From positions 21,811 to 85,810 of the forward strand of contig JAFIEF010000006.1 in NCBI GenBank assembly GCA_020832655.1: a DNA stretch of 64,000 bases, written 5' to 3'. Below the pieces are notes generated by a model. That model was not told the origin of the DNA, made no database searches, and saw only the letters and a program-made list of their open reading frames with translations. Shown here piece after piece: positions 1 through 9,931 of this stretch (positions within the stretch are counted from its first letter, which is position 1; the number at the start of each line of letters is the position of its first letter). The position numbers and the translations under genes were made by a program. The stretch is from Paracoccaceae bacterium. GTDB lineage: Bacteria > Pseudomonadota > Alphaproteobacteria > Rhodobacterales > Rhodobacteraceae.

Positions 1-314
1 CGGCCTCGCTGTCAGAGGCGGATCTGGACCCGGCCCTGATCGAGCGCGAAAAAGCCGTACTGACCGAGCAGGCGCGCGAATCGGGCAAGCCCGATGCGGT
101 GATCGAGAAGATGATTGTCGGGCGGATGAAGAAATTCTTCGAGGAAGTCACGCTTCTGGGCCAGAAATTCGTCATGGATCCGGACAAGACCGTTGCCGAA
201 GTTGCCAAGGAAGCCGGTGTCGAGGTGCTGGGTTTCGTGCGCATGGAAGTTGGCGCCGGCATCGAGAAGAAGGAAGAAGACTTCGCCGCCGAAGTCGCCA
301 AGATGCAGGGCTGA
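1..314 (+). CDS. tsf: Elongation factor Ts, C-terminal part (5' truncated by window edge)
   Basis: ORF tail ...[51 protein letters not shown] matches the EF-Ts C-terminus. Confidence 0.9.
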   Translation, partial: ASLSEADLDPALIEREKAVLTEQARESGKPDAVIEKMIVGRMKKFFEEVTLLGQKFVMDPDKTVAEVAKEAGVEVLGFVRMEVGAGIEKKEEDFAAEVAKMQG

Positions 315-488
315 TCCCCTTCGACATTCAAAATCGCATGGGGCGCGGCATCTGGCAACAGGTGCCGCCCTTTTCGCTGGCGGGGCAGGGTGCGCGCGCC
401 ACGTGCAATAACTGTGATGCGGGGCAGGCGCAGAACGGCTTGGTGTCATGCGCCTGCCCCGCTGCATCTGGCGCGCAACGCGGGCTGT

Positions 489-2033
489 TTACGCGCGGGC
501 AGTCTTGGCGCCAGGCTTGACGGGGTGCGCGGACTTATCGTGCGCGCCATCACCCAAATGCGCGGCCTTCAACGCAGGGACATCCTGCGCCGTGACTGTG
601 CAGTTGCGGCCATGATCCTTGGCGCAATAGAGCGCCTGATCCGCCGCTTTCATCAACTCATCCACCGACTGCCCATCCTGTGGGTAAAGGGCAAGCCCGG
701 CCGAGGCCGTGATCTGCGGCAAGGCCGCGCCGGCATGTTTCAAGCTTAGCTCTGACAGGGATGCGCGGACCCGGTCTGCCAGTGCCACGGCCTTTGACCC
801 GGACATGTTCGGGGCCAGCAAGACGAACTCTTCTCCGCCCATGCGGCAAGCATACGCCGCTGGTTCCCCCAATGTGCGCAGCAGGTTGCCGACCTCCTGC
901 AACACCAGATCACCTGCATCGTGACCATAGCTGTCATTGAAGGATTTGAAGTGATCGACATCGAACATGATCATGGCGATTTCGCTGCCCTCGGCGCGGG
1001 CGTGATGCAACTCCTTGCTGGCGCGATCATTGAACCAGCGCCGGTTCCACAGCCCGGTCAGCGCATCGCGCATCGACTGGTCATGCAGTTCCTGACGCAG
1101 GCGGACATTGGCAATCGCCAGGCTGATCTGTTCGGCGCAGATCAGCGACACATCCCAGCGGTTGCGCAACACTTCCTCGCGCATGTGGCGCATCAGCCCG
1201 CCTTCTTCAAAGCCCTCGAACACGATATGCAGAAGGCCAATGGTTTCACCATGCGCGATGATCGGCAGGCAGAAATAGGGGGTGGCTGGGTTCTTGACAT
1301 GGTCACAGGCGAACTGGATCGGCTTCAGCCCATAGGCATAGGCCCGGCCCCGGCGCAGTGCCCAGCAATCATCCGGCTGCATATGGGTCTGGAAATCCGG
1401 CGTGCTGCCCCAGCTTGTGGCCAGTTCCAGAGTGCTGCGCGCGGCGCCATAGATGTAAAGTGCGCCTTCGGCTTCGGGGATCAGCGTATGCATGGCGCGC
1501 TGCACCACCATCAGCAATTCGTCAAAAGACTTGGCGGAATAGAGCCATTCGCTGGTCAGTGCCAGCAATTGGCGTTCGGATTGACGCAGTGCTTCGGCGT
1601 GCCGCATTTCGTCATTTTGCTGTTCCAGATTCTTGCGGTCGCTGATGTCGCGCATGCTGGAGATGAAATGCGTGTGCAGGCCAGTGGCATCGAAGATCGG
1701 GGTGATCTTCAGATCAACCCAGAAGGGCTGACCATCTGCGGTGTAGTTCAGGATATCCACCCGGACTTCACGCCGCTGGCGGCAGGCAATCAGGATCTGC
1801 CTGGCCGTGGCGGGGTCTGTATCCGGGCCTTGAAGGATGGTGCCGGGTTCCTCGCCGTGCAGATCGTTGATGCCGTAGCCAGTCTGCGCCGAAAATGCCG
1901 GATTGACCCACAGAACCTTGCGGTCAGGCCCGCAGATAACGATCCCGTCAGAGGAGTGCCCCATCACAAGCTGCGCAATGGCATGTTCGGGCGGCGGCTC
2001 TGGGCTGTTTTCCTGAATGTCTTTGGCGCACAT
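489..2033 (-). CDS. PAS-GAF-GGDEF protein, putative diguanylate cyclase
   Basis: 514 aa; N-terminal PAS (GIVICGPDRKVLWVNPAFSAQTGY), GAF-like middle, DALTGLWNRRWF and RMGGEEFVLLAPN signature. Confidence 0.92.
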   Translation of the reverse strand: MCAKDIQENSPEPPPEHAIAQLVMGHSSDGIVICGPDRKVLWVNPAFSAQTGYGINDLHGEEPGTILQGPDTDPATARQILIACRQRREVRVDILNYTADGQPFWVDLKITPIFDATGLHTHFISSMRDISDRKNLEQQNDEMRHAEALRQSERQLLALTSEWLYSAKSFDELLMVVQRAMHTLIPEAEGALYIYGAARSTLELATSWGSTPDFQTHMQPDDCWALRRGRAYAYGLKPIQFACDHVKNPATPYFCLPIIAHGETIGLLHIVFEGFEEGGLMRHMREEVLRNRWDVSLICAEQISLAIANVRLRQELHDQSMRDALTGLWNRRWFNDRASKELHHARAEGSEIAMIMFDVDHFKSFNDSYGHDAGDLVLQEVGNLLRTLGEPAAYACRMGGEEFVLLAPNMSGSKAVALADRVRASLSELSLKHAGAALPQITASAGLALYPQDGQSVDELMKAADQALYCAKDHGRNCTVTAQDVPALKAAHLGDGAHDKSAHPVKPGAKTARA

Positions 2034-2120
2034 GATCTTTCCAACGCTGGTTTACTGCCCACAAACTGGTTTTATGCCGCGTGTGGCGCGGGTCCATATG
2101 CTGACGATGCCACAGGCGCG

Positions 2121-2135
2121 TTAACAGATTGTTAG
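2121..2135 (-). promoter_or_regulatory. CtrA-like box CTAAC-AATCT-GTTAA (minus strand)
   Basis: TTAACAGATTGTTAG on plus strand, 86 bp upstream of the GGDEF gene start; same CTAA-N7-TTAA pattern as sites at 4191 and 34126. Confidence 0.6.
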
Positions 2136-2248
2136 TCGGCGACCAGTTCGCCGCGCTGTATGCATCGAAGGCGAAAATGCCCAGCTTTGGCCCGATTGCT
2201 GTCATTTTCGGATGGCATCACTGCAGCAATCCAGCATCGGAGCAGCAG

Positions 2249-3382
2249 ATGAAGCGTCAGGTCATTATACGCAGTATTGCCATTGCATTCGCGGGCATCG
2301 CGGCATCGGTTTTTGCGACCAAGGAATTGTTGATCGACAGGCCCGCCTCTGGCACAGAGCACGCGGCAGGGGTGACGACGGCCCCTGACAGCGTGAAAGG
2401 GGCCAGCCTGATCGGTGCGGGAACCGAGGCGGCAAGCAACCGCACCGCGGCGAATGCACCTGATCTGCAGATATCGGCCGAGCGCCCGGACGAACCATTG
2501 CCGATGCTGGTTTTTGAACCACCAACAGCAGTGCATGCCCCGGCGCAGGAGATGGCATCAGAGCTGTCACTCTCGGCGCTGGACGGGGCATTGACGCCGC
2601 AGACCGAGCGCGTGCTGCGCGAGGATTTCCGCCCCGAACTGGCGCTGGTCGAGGCGGGCAGCATGGATGATTCCCTGCTTTGCGACCCGGATATTCGCCT
2701 GACGCCCCTGCCCGAGGCGATGGTGCAGTTGCAGGTCGCCGCGCGCTGTCAGGGCGAGGGGCGTATTGTTGTCAGCCATGCGGATCTGGCTTTCAGCGCA
2801 TTTCTTGATGCCGATGGCTTGTATCAGGGCGCCATCCCCGCCCTGTCATCAGAAGCACGGGTTTATGTGTTCCTGCCCGATGACAACATGCTGCAAGCCT
2901 CTGCCCTTGTGCCGGAACTGGGCGATCATCACCGTGTTGTCCTGCAATGGATGGGTGATTACGGGCTTGGGCTGCATGCCTTTCACCACAATGCCAGCTT
3001 CGGCGAGGCCGGGCACGTCTTTTCAGAAAACCCCCATGACCCGGAACTTGCCGCCGCCTTCCTGATCACGCTGGGTGATGCGCGCGGGCCGGAACCGATG
3101 CTGGCGCAGATCTACTCGATCCCGGTGGATCAGCGCGATGCTGCCCGGCTGGAACTGGAAGTAACCTCTGACAAGCGAAGCTGTGGCCGCGACATTATGG
3201 CGCATGTAATGCAGATTGCACCGGGGCTGCAGGGCGATATGAGCGAGGTCAGCTTTGCCATGCCCGCTTGCGATTCCGAGGTCGGGCTGGCGATTCTGAA
3301 CCTTCCCTTTCAGACGCCGCGCGACACCGCGCTTGACGCGCCGGAACCGACGACCCCGGAACTGGCGCAGGGCACCCAGTAG
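2249..3382 (+). CDS. Conserved hypothetical exported protein
   Basis: ORF 2129-3382; start at internal ATG giving MKRQVIIRSIAIAFAGIAASVFATKELL (signal-anchor-like) preferred. Confidence 0.6.
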   Translation: MKRQVIIRSIAIAFAGIAASVFATKELLIDRPASGTEHAAGVTTAPDSVKGASLIGAGTEAASNRTAANAPDLQISAERPDEPLPMLVFEPPTAVHAPAQEMASELSLSALDGALTPQTERVLREDFRPELALVEAGSMDDSLLCDPDIRLTPLPEAMVQLQVAARCQGEGRIVVSHADLAFSAFLDADGLYQGAIPALSSEARVYVFLPDDNMLQASALVPELGDHHRVVLQWMGDYGLGLHAFHHNASFGEAGHVFSENPHDPELAAAFLITLGDARGPEPMLAQIYSIPVDQRDAARLELEVTSDKRSCGRDIMAHVMQIAPGLQGDMSEVSFAMPACDSEVGLAILNLPFQTPRDTALDAPEPTTPELAQGTQ

Positions 3383-3404
3383 CGGGGCCGGGGCAAGGAT
3401 ACCC

Positions 3405-4178
3405 TCATAACAGCCCGGCACTGCGAAAGCTGAGTTCGCGCGACTGGCCGATCACGATGTGATCATGCAGCGTGATCGAAAACACCCCGCATGCGGCGTT
3501 TACGGTGTTGGTCATGGCGATGTCAGCGTCGGACGGGGTCGGGTCGCCGGATGGATGATTGTGCACCAGAATCAGCGCCGAGGCATTCAGTTCCAATGCG
3601 CGGCGCAGAACCTCTCTCGGGTAGACCGGCACATGATCCACTGTGCCTTCGCCTTGGGCCTCATCTGCGATCAACACATTCTTGCGGTCCAGAAACAGCA
3701 CGCGGAACTGTTCGGTCTCGCGATGTGACATCGCCGTGTGGCAGTAATCCAGCAGCGATTGCCAGCTAGAGATTACCGGACGGTGCAGAACCCGTGCGCG
3801 GGCCATGCGTTGCGCGCAGGCCTCTGTCAGTTTCAGTTCGGCAATCACCGCATCTCCCACGCCATTGACCGCCCGCAGCCGGGCCGGGGCGGCGGCGATG
3901 ACGCGGTTCAGATCGCCGAACTGGTCCAGCAAGCGCCGCGCCAGCGGTTTCACATCCTGCCGCGGAATCGCGCGAAACAGCAAGAGTTCCAGCAATTCGT
4001 AATCCGGCATCGCATCGGCCCCGCCGGACAGGAAGCGCGCGCGCAACCGCTTGCGATGATCGCGCAGATAGGAAGGCAGGGGCGGTCTGGCCGTTTCCTT
4101 CGGCCCTGCGCCGAACAGGGGCAGGGGGCTGTCCGAACAGGCTGTATCGGGGCGGGGTGTGCGCATGGCACAGATCAT
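3405..4178 (-). CDS. radC: RadC family (JAB/MPN domain) protein
   Basis: 257 aa with HNHPSGDPTPSDADI metal-binding motif and N-terminal helix-hairpin-helix region (AVNGVGDAVIAELK). Confidence 0.93.
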   Translation of the reverse strand: MICAMRTPRPDTACSDSPLPLFGAGPKETARPPLPSYLRDHRKRLRARFLSGGADAMPDYELLELLLFRAIPRQDVKPLARRLLDQFGDLNRVIAAAPARLRAVNGVGDAVIAELKLTEACAQRMARARVLHRPVISSWQSLLDYCHTAMSHRETEQFRVLFLDRKNVLIADEAQGEGTVDHVPVYPREVLRRALELNASALILVHNHPSGDPTPSDADIAMTNTVNAACGVFSITLHDHIVIGQSRELSFRSAGLL

Positions 4179-4190
4179 CGGCGGGCTTGG

Positions 4191-4205
4191 CTAAGAAATG
4201 GTTAA
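4191..4205 (+). promoter_or_regulatory. CtrA-like box CTAAG-AAATG-GTTAA
   Basis: CTAA-N7-TTAA immediately upstream of radC and downstream of the acpP terminator. Confidence 0.5.
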
Positions 4206-4261
4206 TCCCGCCCGGATGCGCGTTGCCGGTCTGACCGCAAGCGCCGCCACCGCCAATGCAA

Positions 4262-4285
4262 AACGCCACCCGGACGGGTGGCGTT
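4262..4285 (-). terminator. Rho-independent terminator of acpP
   Basis: AACGCCACCC-GGAC-GGGTGGCGTT perfect 10-bp stem, followed on minus strand by TTTTGC. Confidence 0.7.
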
Positions 4286-4308
4286 GCAAACTGCCTAGTC
4301 AGGAAGAC

Positions 4309-4542
4309 TCAGGCCGCTTCAGAGATGAACTTGACCGCATCGCCGAAGGTCTGGATGTTTTCGGCGGCATCATCAGGGATCTCGATGCCGAATTCTTCTT
4401 CGAACGCCATCACCAGTTCCACCGTGTCAAGGCTATCCGCCCCCAGATCATCGATGAAGGATGCGCCTTCGGTGATCTTGCCTTCCTCGACGCCCAGATG
4501 TTCGACGACGATCTTCTTAACACGATCCGCGATATCGCTCAT
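4309..4542 (-). CDS. acpP: Acyl carrier protein
   Basis: 77 aa [20 protein letters not shown]...[27 protein letters not shown], canonical DSL phosphopantetheine site. Confidence 0.98.
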   Translation of the reverse strand: MSDIADRVKKIVVEHLGVEEGKITEGASFIDDLGADSLDTVELVMAFEEEFGIEIPDDAAENIQTFGDAVKFISEAA

Positions 4543-4749
4543 GGTCTTCCTCTCGGTTTATTTTGCCGGACCAGCCAGCATGAAATGTCCCTCGCCCGCC
4601 TCTGCGCGGCGGCGTATTGCGCGCCCAATAGGGCTTTCGGGGGCACAGGTCAAGCCTGTTGACGCCATCTTCGACAGCCCCGCTATATCACGGCCCCAAG
4701 ATGCGGCAAGATGAAAAACGGTCTTGCGCGGCATTCTGCCAAGGCGGCT

Positions 4750-5487
4750 TCAGACCATCGCCATGCCGCCATTCACATGCAGAACGGCCCCGGTGACATA
4801 GCCTGCCTGTGGGCTGGACAGATACAGTACGGCGGCGGCAATATCTTCGGGCGTGCCCATGCGCCCAGCCGGGATGCGGGCATTGATCGTGGCCTTCTGA
4901 TCCTGGTTCAGCGCATCGGTCATCGCGGTTGCAATGAAGCCCGGCGCGACGCAGTTCACTGTAATCCCGCGCGAGGCCACTTCCTGCGCAAGCGCCTTCG
5001 ACATGCCCACCAGCCCTGCCTTGGACGCCACATAATTGCTTTGCCCCGGATTGCCGGTCGCCCCGACCACAGAGCTGATATTGACGATCCGCCCCCAGCG
5101 CGCCTTCATCATCCCGCGCAAGGAGCCGCGCATCAGCCGCATCGCTGCGGTCAGGTTGATGTCCAGCACGCTCTGCCATTGCTCATCCGACATGCGCATC
5201 AGCAGATTGTCCTGGGTGATGCCGGCATTATTGACCAGAATATCAACCCCCCCCATCGCTTCGGCTGCGCGCTTGGGCAAGGCTTCCACGGCCTCTGGGT
5301 CCGACAGGTTGCAGGGCAGGACATGCGCGCGTTCGCCCAGCTTTGCTGCCAGTTCCCGCAACGGTGCCTCGCGCGTGCCAGACAGCGCCACGCTGGCCCC
5401 GGCCTGATGCAGCGCGGCGGCAATCGCGGCCCCGATCCCGCCTGAAGCCCCTGTGACCAATGCGGTTTTTCCTGTCAGATCGAACAT
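4750..5487 (-). CDS. fabG: 3-oxoacyl-ACP reductase
   Basis: SDR: MFDLTGKTALVTGASGGIG, NNAGITQDNLLMRM, SxxxYxxxK (NYVASKAG); adjacent to acpP; start at internal MFDL preferred. Confidence 0.95.
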   Translation of the reverse strand: MFDLTGKTALVTGASGGIGAAIAAALHQAGASVALSGTREAPLRELAAKLGERAHVLPCNLSDPEAVEALPKRAAEAMGGVDILVNNAGITQDNLLMRMSDEQWQSVLDINLTAAMRLMRGSLRGMMKARWGRIVNISSVVGATGNPGQSNYVASKAGLVGMSKALAQEVASRGITVNCVAPGFIATAMTDALNQDQKATINARIPAGRMGTPEDIAAAVLYLSSPQAGYVTGAVLHVNGGMAMV

Positions 5488-5564
5488 CACTGCCCCCTTG
5501 TTTTGCATTGCATGGCGTTCCGTCTTGATGCTGTCTATAACAAGCGCGCGAAGGCAGCGCCAAT

Positions 5565-6839
5565 ATGAAACGCAGCGCTTTTGGCATTGGGGGGGCAGGG
5601 ATCAGGGGCTGGATGCTGACACGCGACGAGATGATTGCGCTGTTCCAGACAGGTGTCGAGGCCGCAGACCCGTTTGCAGCGGTGCAGACGGCGTTGCAGG
5701 CCGAACCGTTGGCGGTGCCAGCGGGCGGGCGGCTACTGGCGCTGGCCATCGGCAAGGCAGCCCCGGCGATGATGCGCGGCGCATTGGCGGTTCTTCCCGA
5801 ACCACATGCCGCGCTGGTCGTTACCCATTTCGAAAATGCCGGGCAGGTCGCGGGCGCGCGTGTGATGGCGGCGGGCCATCCGGTGCCGGATGAAAACGGG
5901 CTGAAAGCCGGGCTGGCGGTGCAGAAGATGCTGGCGCAGATGCAGCCACGGGATCGGGTGCTGGTGCTGGTATCGGGCGGGGCGTCTGCGCTTTTGCCCG
6001 CGCCTGTTGACGGGGTGAGTCTGGCCGACAAGGCGGCGGTGAACCGGCTGCTGCTGGGGGCAGGGCTGGACATCACTGCGGTGAATTCGGTGCGCCAGCA
6101 TCTGTCACGGCTGAAAGGCGGCGGGTTGCTGCGGATGGCTGCCCCGGCCCCGATTCGCGCGCTGATCCTGTCGGATGTGATCGGCGATGATCTGCGGGTC
6201 ATCGCCTCTGGCCCCACAGTTGCACCGATTGCCCCGCGTGCCGAAACCTGCGCCATGCTGTGCCGACACGGGCTGTGGGACAGGCTGCCCGATGCTGCAC
6301 GCGAAGCGCTGCTGCGGCCAGAAGAGGGCAGCAAACTGCCCGAGGCGCAGAATCAGTTGATCGGGTCGAACCGCATGTCCCTGCGCGCGATGCAGACGGC
6401 GCGGCGTGATGCGTGCATCGTCAGTGACGCGCTGGTGGGCGATGTGGCGGATGCTGCACAACAAATCATCACCACAGCACAAAAGGGCCAGCCGGTGCTG
6501 GCGCTGTTTGGCGGCGAAACCACGGTCAACTTGCGCGGCACTGGTCTGGGCGGGCGCAATCAGGAACTTTGCTTGCGCGTGGCGCTGGCGCTGGCAGGCC
6601 AGCGGGGCTGGAGGTTCCTGTCAGCGGGCAGTGACGGGCGCGACGGGCCGACCGATGCCGCAGGCGCAGTGGTCGATGGCGGCACAATCGCACGGATACG
6701 CGCCGCCGGGGGCAAGCCGGCGGCGCTGTTGGCCAATAATGACAGCTACCGCGCCTTGCAGATGGCGGGTGATCTGCTGATCACCGGGGCCACCGGCACG
6801 AATGTTGCCGATCTGCAAATCCTGTCCCTGCGCGCCTGA
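5565..6839 (+). CDS. Glycerate kinase (DUF4147/MOFRL type, TtuD-like)
   Basis: [76 protein letters not shown] motifs. Confidence 0.9.
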   Translation: MKRSAFGIGGAGIRGWMLTRDEMIALFQTGVEAADPFAAVQTALQAEPLAVPAGGRLLALAIGKAAPAMMRGALAVLPEPHAALVVTHFENAGQVAGARVMAAGHPVPDENGLKAGLAVQKMLAQMQPRDRVLVLVSGGASALLPAPVDGVSLADKAAVNRLLLGAGLDITAVNSVRQHLSRLKGGGLLRMAAPAPIRALILSDVIGDDLRVIASGPTVAPIAPRAETCAMLCRHGLWDRLPDAAREALLRPEEGSKLPEAQNQLIGSNRMSLRAMQTARRDACIVSDALVGDVADAAQQIITTAQKGQPVLALFGGETTVNLRGTGLGGRNQELCLRVALALAGQRGWRFLSAGSDGRDGPTDAAGAVVDGGTIARIRAAGGKPAALLANNDSYRALQMAGDLLITGATGTNVADLQILSLRA

Positions 6840-6879
6840 GCACTTGCGAGGGCGTAGGCTTTGGCATAAGCGAAGCGCC

Positions 6880-8439
6880 ATGACCCAGCATCAGTTCTGC
6901 CTCATCGTCGATTTCGGTTCCCAGGTCACGCAGTTGATTGCGCGGCGCTTGCGCGAATTGAATGTCTATTGCGAAATCCACCCCTTCCAGAATGTCGACG
7001 CGGCATTTCTGAAGGCGCGCCAGCCAAAGGCGGTGATCCTGTCGGGCGGTCCCGGCTCGGTGCCGCAAGCAGGCAGCCCGCGCGCGCCGCAATATCTGTT
7101 CGAGATGGGTGTGCCGGTTTTCGGCATCTGCTATGGCCAGCAGGTGATGATGGATCAGCTTGGCGGACGTGTGGAATCGGGTCATCACGCTGAATTCGGG
7201 CGCGCTTATGTTGCCCCGGCCACAGGGCACCGCGCGGACAGCATCTTTGCCGGGCTGTTCGAAGAAGGGCGCGAACAGGTCTGGATGAGCCACGGCGACC
7301 GCGTCACCGAACTTGCACCGGGGTTTGAGGTGATCGGCACCTCGCCCAACGCGCCCTTTGCCATGATCGCGGACGAGGCGCGGCGTTTCTATGCGGTGCA
7401 GTTTCACCCCGAAGTCCACCACACCCCCAACGGGGCGCGAATGCTGGGCAATTTCCTGAAGCTTGCGGGCTTTGCGGGCGACTGGACGATGGGCGCTTAC
7501 CGCGAGGAAGCGATTGCGAAAATCCGCGCGCAAGTGGGCGACAAGCGCGTGATTTGCGGGCTGTCGGGCGGGGTTGATTCGTCCGTCGCCGCCGTGCTGA
7601 TTCATGAAGCGATTGGCGAGCAGCTGACATGCGTCTTTGTCGATCATGGGTTATTGCGGCTGAACGAGGCCGAAGAAGTCGTCACCATGTTCCGTGACAA
7701 TTACAACATCCCGCTGATCCATGCCGATGAATCCGATCTGTTCCTTGGCGCGCTGGAAGGCGTTTCCGACCCGGAAACAAAAAGGAAGATCATCGGCGGA
7801 TTGTTTATCGACGTGTTCCAGAAATACGCCAATCAGATCGAAGGCGCGGAATTTCTGGCGCAGGGCACGCTTTATCCCGATGTGATCGAGTCGGTCAGCT
7901 TTTCGGGCGGGCCTTCCGTGACGATCAAATCGCACCATAATGTCGGTGGCCTGCCCGAGAAAATGGGGCTGAAGCTGGTCGAACCGCTGCGGGAGCTGTT
8001 CAAGGATGAAGTGCGCGCGCTGGGCCGCGAGCTTGGCCTGCCCGCCAGCTTCATCGGCCGCCATCCCTTTCCCGGCCCTGGTCTGGCCATTCGCTGCCCC
8101 GGCGAGATCACCCGCGACAAGCTGGAAATCCTGCGCCGCGCTGATGCGGTCTATATCGACCAGATCCGCAAACATGGGCTGTATGATGAAATCTGGCAGG
8201 CATTTGCCGCCATCCTGCCCATGCGCACAGTGGGCGTGATGGGCGACGGGCGCACCTATGATTATGCGCTGGCGCTGCGCGCTGTGACCTCTGTCGATGG
8301 CATGACCGCCGATTACTACCCGTTCAGCCATGAGTTTCTGGGCGAGACCGCCACCCGCATCATCAATGAAGTGCGCGGGATCAACCGGGTGTTCTATGAC
8401 TGCACCTCGAAACCGCCGGGCACGATCGAGCTGGAATAA
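6880..8439 (+). CDS. guaA: GMP synthase (glutamine-hydrolysing)
   Basis: [30 protein letters not shown] class I amidotransferase, [15 protein letters not shown]-loop, C-terminus ...KPPGTIELE. Confidence 0.97.
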   Translation: MTQHQFCLIVDFGSQVTQLIARRLRELNVYCEIHPFQNVDAAFLKARQPKAVILSGGPGSVPQAGSPRAPQYLFEMGVPVFGICYGQQVMMDQLGGRVESGHHAEFGRAYVAPATGHRADSIFAGLFEEGREQVWMSHGDRVTELAPGFEVIGTSPNAPFAMIADEARRFYAVQFHPEVHHTPNGARMLGNFLKLAGFAGDWTMGAYREEAIAKIRAQVGDKRVICGLSGGVDSSVAAVLIHEAIGEQLTCVFVDHGLLRLNEAEEVVTMFRDNYNIPLIHADESDLFLGALEGVSDPETKRKIIGGLFIDVFQKYANQIEGAEFLAQGTLYPDVIESVSFSGGPSVTIKSHHNVGGLPEKMGLKLVEPLRELFKDEVRALGRELGLPASFIGRHPFPGPGLAIRCPGEITRDKLEILRRADAVYIDQIRKHGLYDEIWQAFAAILPMRTVGVMGDGRTYDYALALRAVTSVDGMTADYYPFSHEFLGETATRIINEVRGINRVFYDCTSKPPGTIELE

Positions 8440-8593
8440 ACCATCGCAACTTGTATCCGTGACACCCGGTTTCACCGCCGGAGGATGCAATTTGCGACAA
8501 GCGCTGCCTGTAGCAGGTGCAATCGCACAAAAAATCTTCCACTTCTGAAAACGCCATGCTACCAAATTCGGCAAGGCGGTGGATTCCGCCGGA

Positions 8594-8615
8594 CCGCACA
8601 GCAAGAATTGTGCGG
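8594..8615 (+). promoter_or_regulatory. Hairpin in leader of the ABC substrate-binding protein gene
   Basis: CCGCACA-gcaagaat-TGTGCGG perfect 7-bp inverted repeat, 32 bp upstream of ATG at 8647. Confidence 0.4.
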
Positions 8616-8646
8616 CAAATGATAACAAACCTATGGGAGACTTCTG

Positions 8647-9828
8647 ATGAAAAAGCTTCTGATGGCCAGCACTGCGCTGGCTCTGTCCGCTGGCATGGCG
8701 CTGGCAGATGATGTGAAGATCGGCGTGCTGCTTGGCTTCACCGGCCCGATTGAATCGATCACGCCGCATATGGCCGATGGTGCCGAAATGGCATTCAACG
8801 AAATCAACGAGAGCGGGCTGTTCCTGGGTGGGCAGACCATCACCTCGGTACGCGCCGACTCGACCTGTGTCGACTCCTCGGCAGCCCAGGCTGCAGCAGA
8901 GCGCATGATTTCGTCGGATGGCGTGGTTGCGATCATGGGCGCGGATTGCTCGGGCGTGACAATGGCCGTTCTGCAGAACGTGGCAATGTCGGCAGGCATT
9001 CCGATGATCTCGCCCTCGGCAACCTCGCCGGCCTTCACCACGACCGAGTCGAACGGGCTGTTCTATCGCACCTCTCCTTCGGATGCGCGTCAGGGCGCAA
9101 TTCTGGCAGGCATCGTGATGGAGCGTGGCTTCTCGGAAGTGGCGCTCACCTACACCAATAACGACTATGGTGCAGGCTTCGCCAATGCGTTCGAGGAATC
9201 CTTCATCGCGATGGGCGGCACCATCACTTCGAAAGTGGCGCATGAAGAAGCGCGCGGCGACTATTCGGCAGAAGTCGGCCAGTTGGCCGCCGCCGGTGGC
9301 GACGCAATGGTGATCCTGGGCTATGTCGATGGCGGCGGTTCGATGCTGCGCACAGCGTATGAGCTGGGTGCGTTTGAACAGTTCTTCATCGGTGACGGCA
9401 TGTTCGGCGATGAACTGATCGCCGCGACCGGCGAAGCCATCGAAGGCACCATCGGTACGATTCCGTGGGCCGCTGGTGAAGGTGCTGACCGCTTCCACGC
9501 GCTGGCCGAAGAAGCCGGTGTTCAGGGCCAGTCCAGCTATACCCGCGAATCCTATGACGCTGCGGCGCTTCTGGCGCTGGCCGCTCAGGCCGCTGGTGAA
9601 GCAACGCCCGCAGGCATTGCCGCCAATATCCTGAACGTCGCCAATGAACCGGGCGAGGAAATCCTGCCGGGTGAACTGGCACGCGGGCTGGAAATTCTGG
9701 CTGCTGGTGGCGAGATCAACTTCATGGGCGCCACCAATGTCACGCTGGTTGGTCCCGGCGAAGCAGCAGGCTTCTATCGTGAATATGTCGTCGAAGGCGG
9801 CGAATACGTCACGGTGCAATTCCACTGA
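8647..9828 (+). CDS. ABC transporter substrate-binding protein, branched-chain amino acid (Liv) family
   Basis: Signal peptide MKKLLMASTALALSAGMALA; DDVKIGVLLGFTGPIES; upstream of LivG/F/H/M homologues. Confidence 0.92.
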   Translation: MKKLLMASTALALSAGMALADDVKIGVLLGFTGPIESITPHMADGAEMAFNEINESGLFLGGQTITSVRADSTCVDSSAAQAAAERMISSDGVVAIMGADCSGVTMAVLQNVAMSAGIPMISPSATSPAFTTTESNGLFYRTSPSDARQGAILAGIVMERGFSEVALTYTNNDYGAGFANAFEESFIAMGGTITSKVAHEEARGDYSAEVGQLAAAGGDAMVILGYVDGGGSMLRTAYELGAFEQFFIGDGMFGDELIAATGEAIEGTIGTIPWAAGEGADRFHALAEEAGVQGQSSYTRESYDAAALLALAAQAAGEATPAGIAANILNVANEPGEEILPGELARGLEILAAGGEINFMGATNVTLVGPGEAAGFYREYVVEGGEYVTVQFH

Positions 9829-9856
9829 CATGAACCGGATCCTGTGATGGATCCTG

Positions 9857-9888
9857 CGGCCCGAGGAACACCCCCTCGGGCCGTTTTT
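9857..9888 (+). terminator. Rho-independent terminator/attenuator after substrate-binding protein gene
   Basis: CGGCCCGAGG-aacaccc-CCTCGGGCCG followed by TTTTT. Confidence 0.8.
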
Positions 9889-9931
9889 CCGACAAGCACC
9901 GTCAAACAGGTGTCGCGGAACACAGGGAGAG

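Noticed and set aside
921-2135. 404-aa plus-strand ORF
   Set aside because: Antisense to the clear PAS-GGDEF gene; composition typical of high-GC antisense frames
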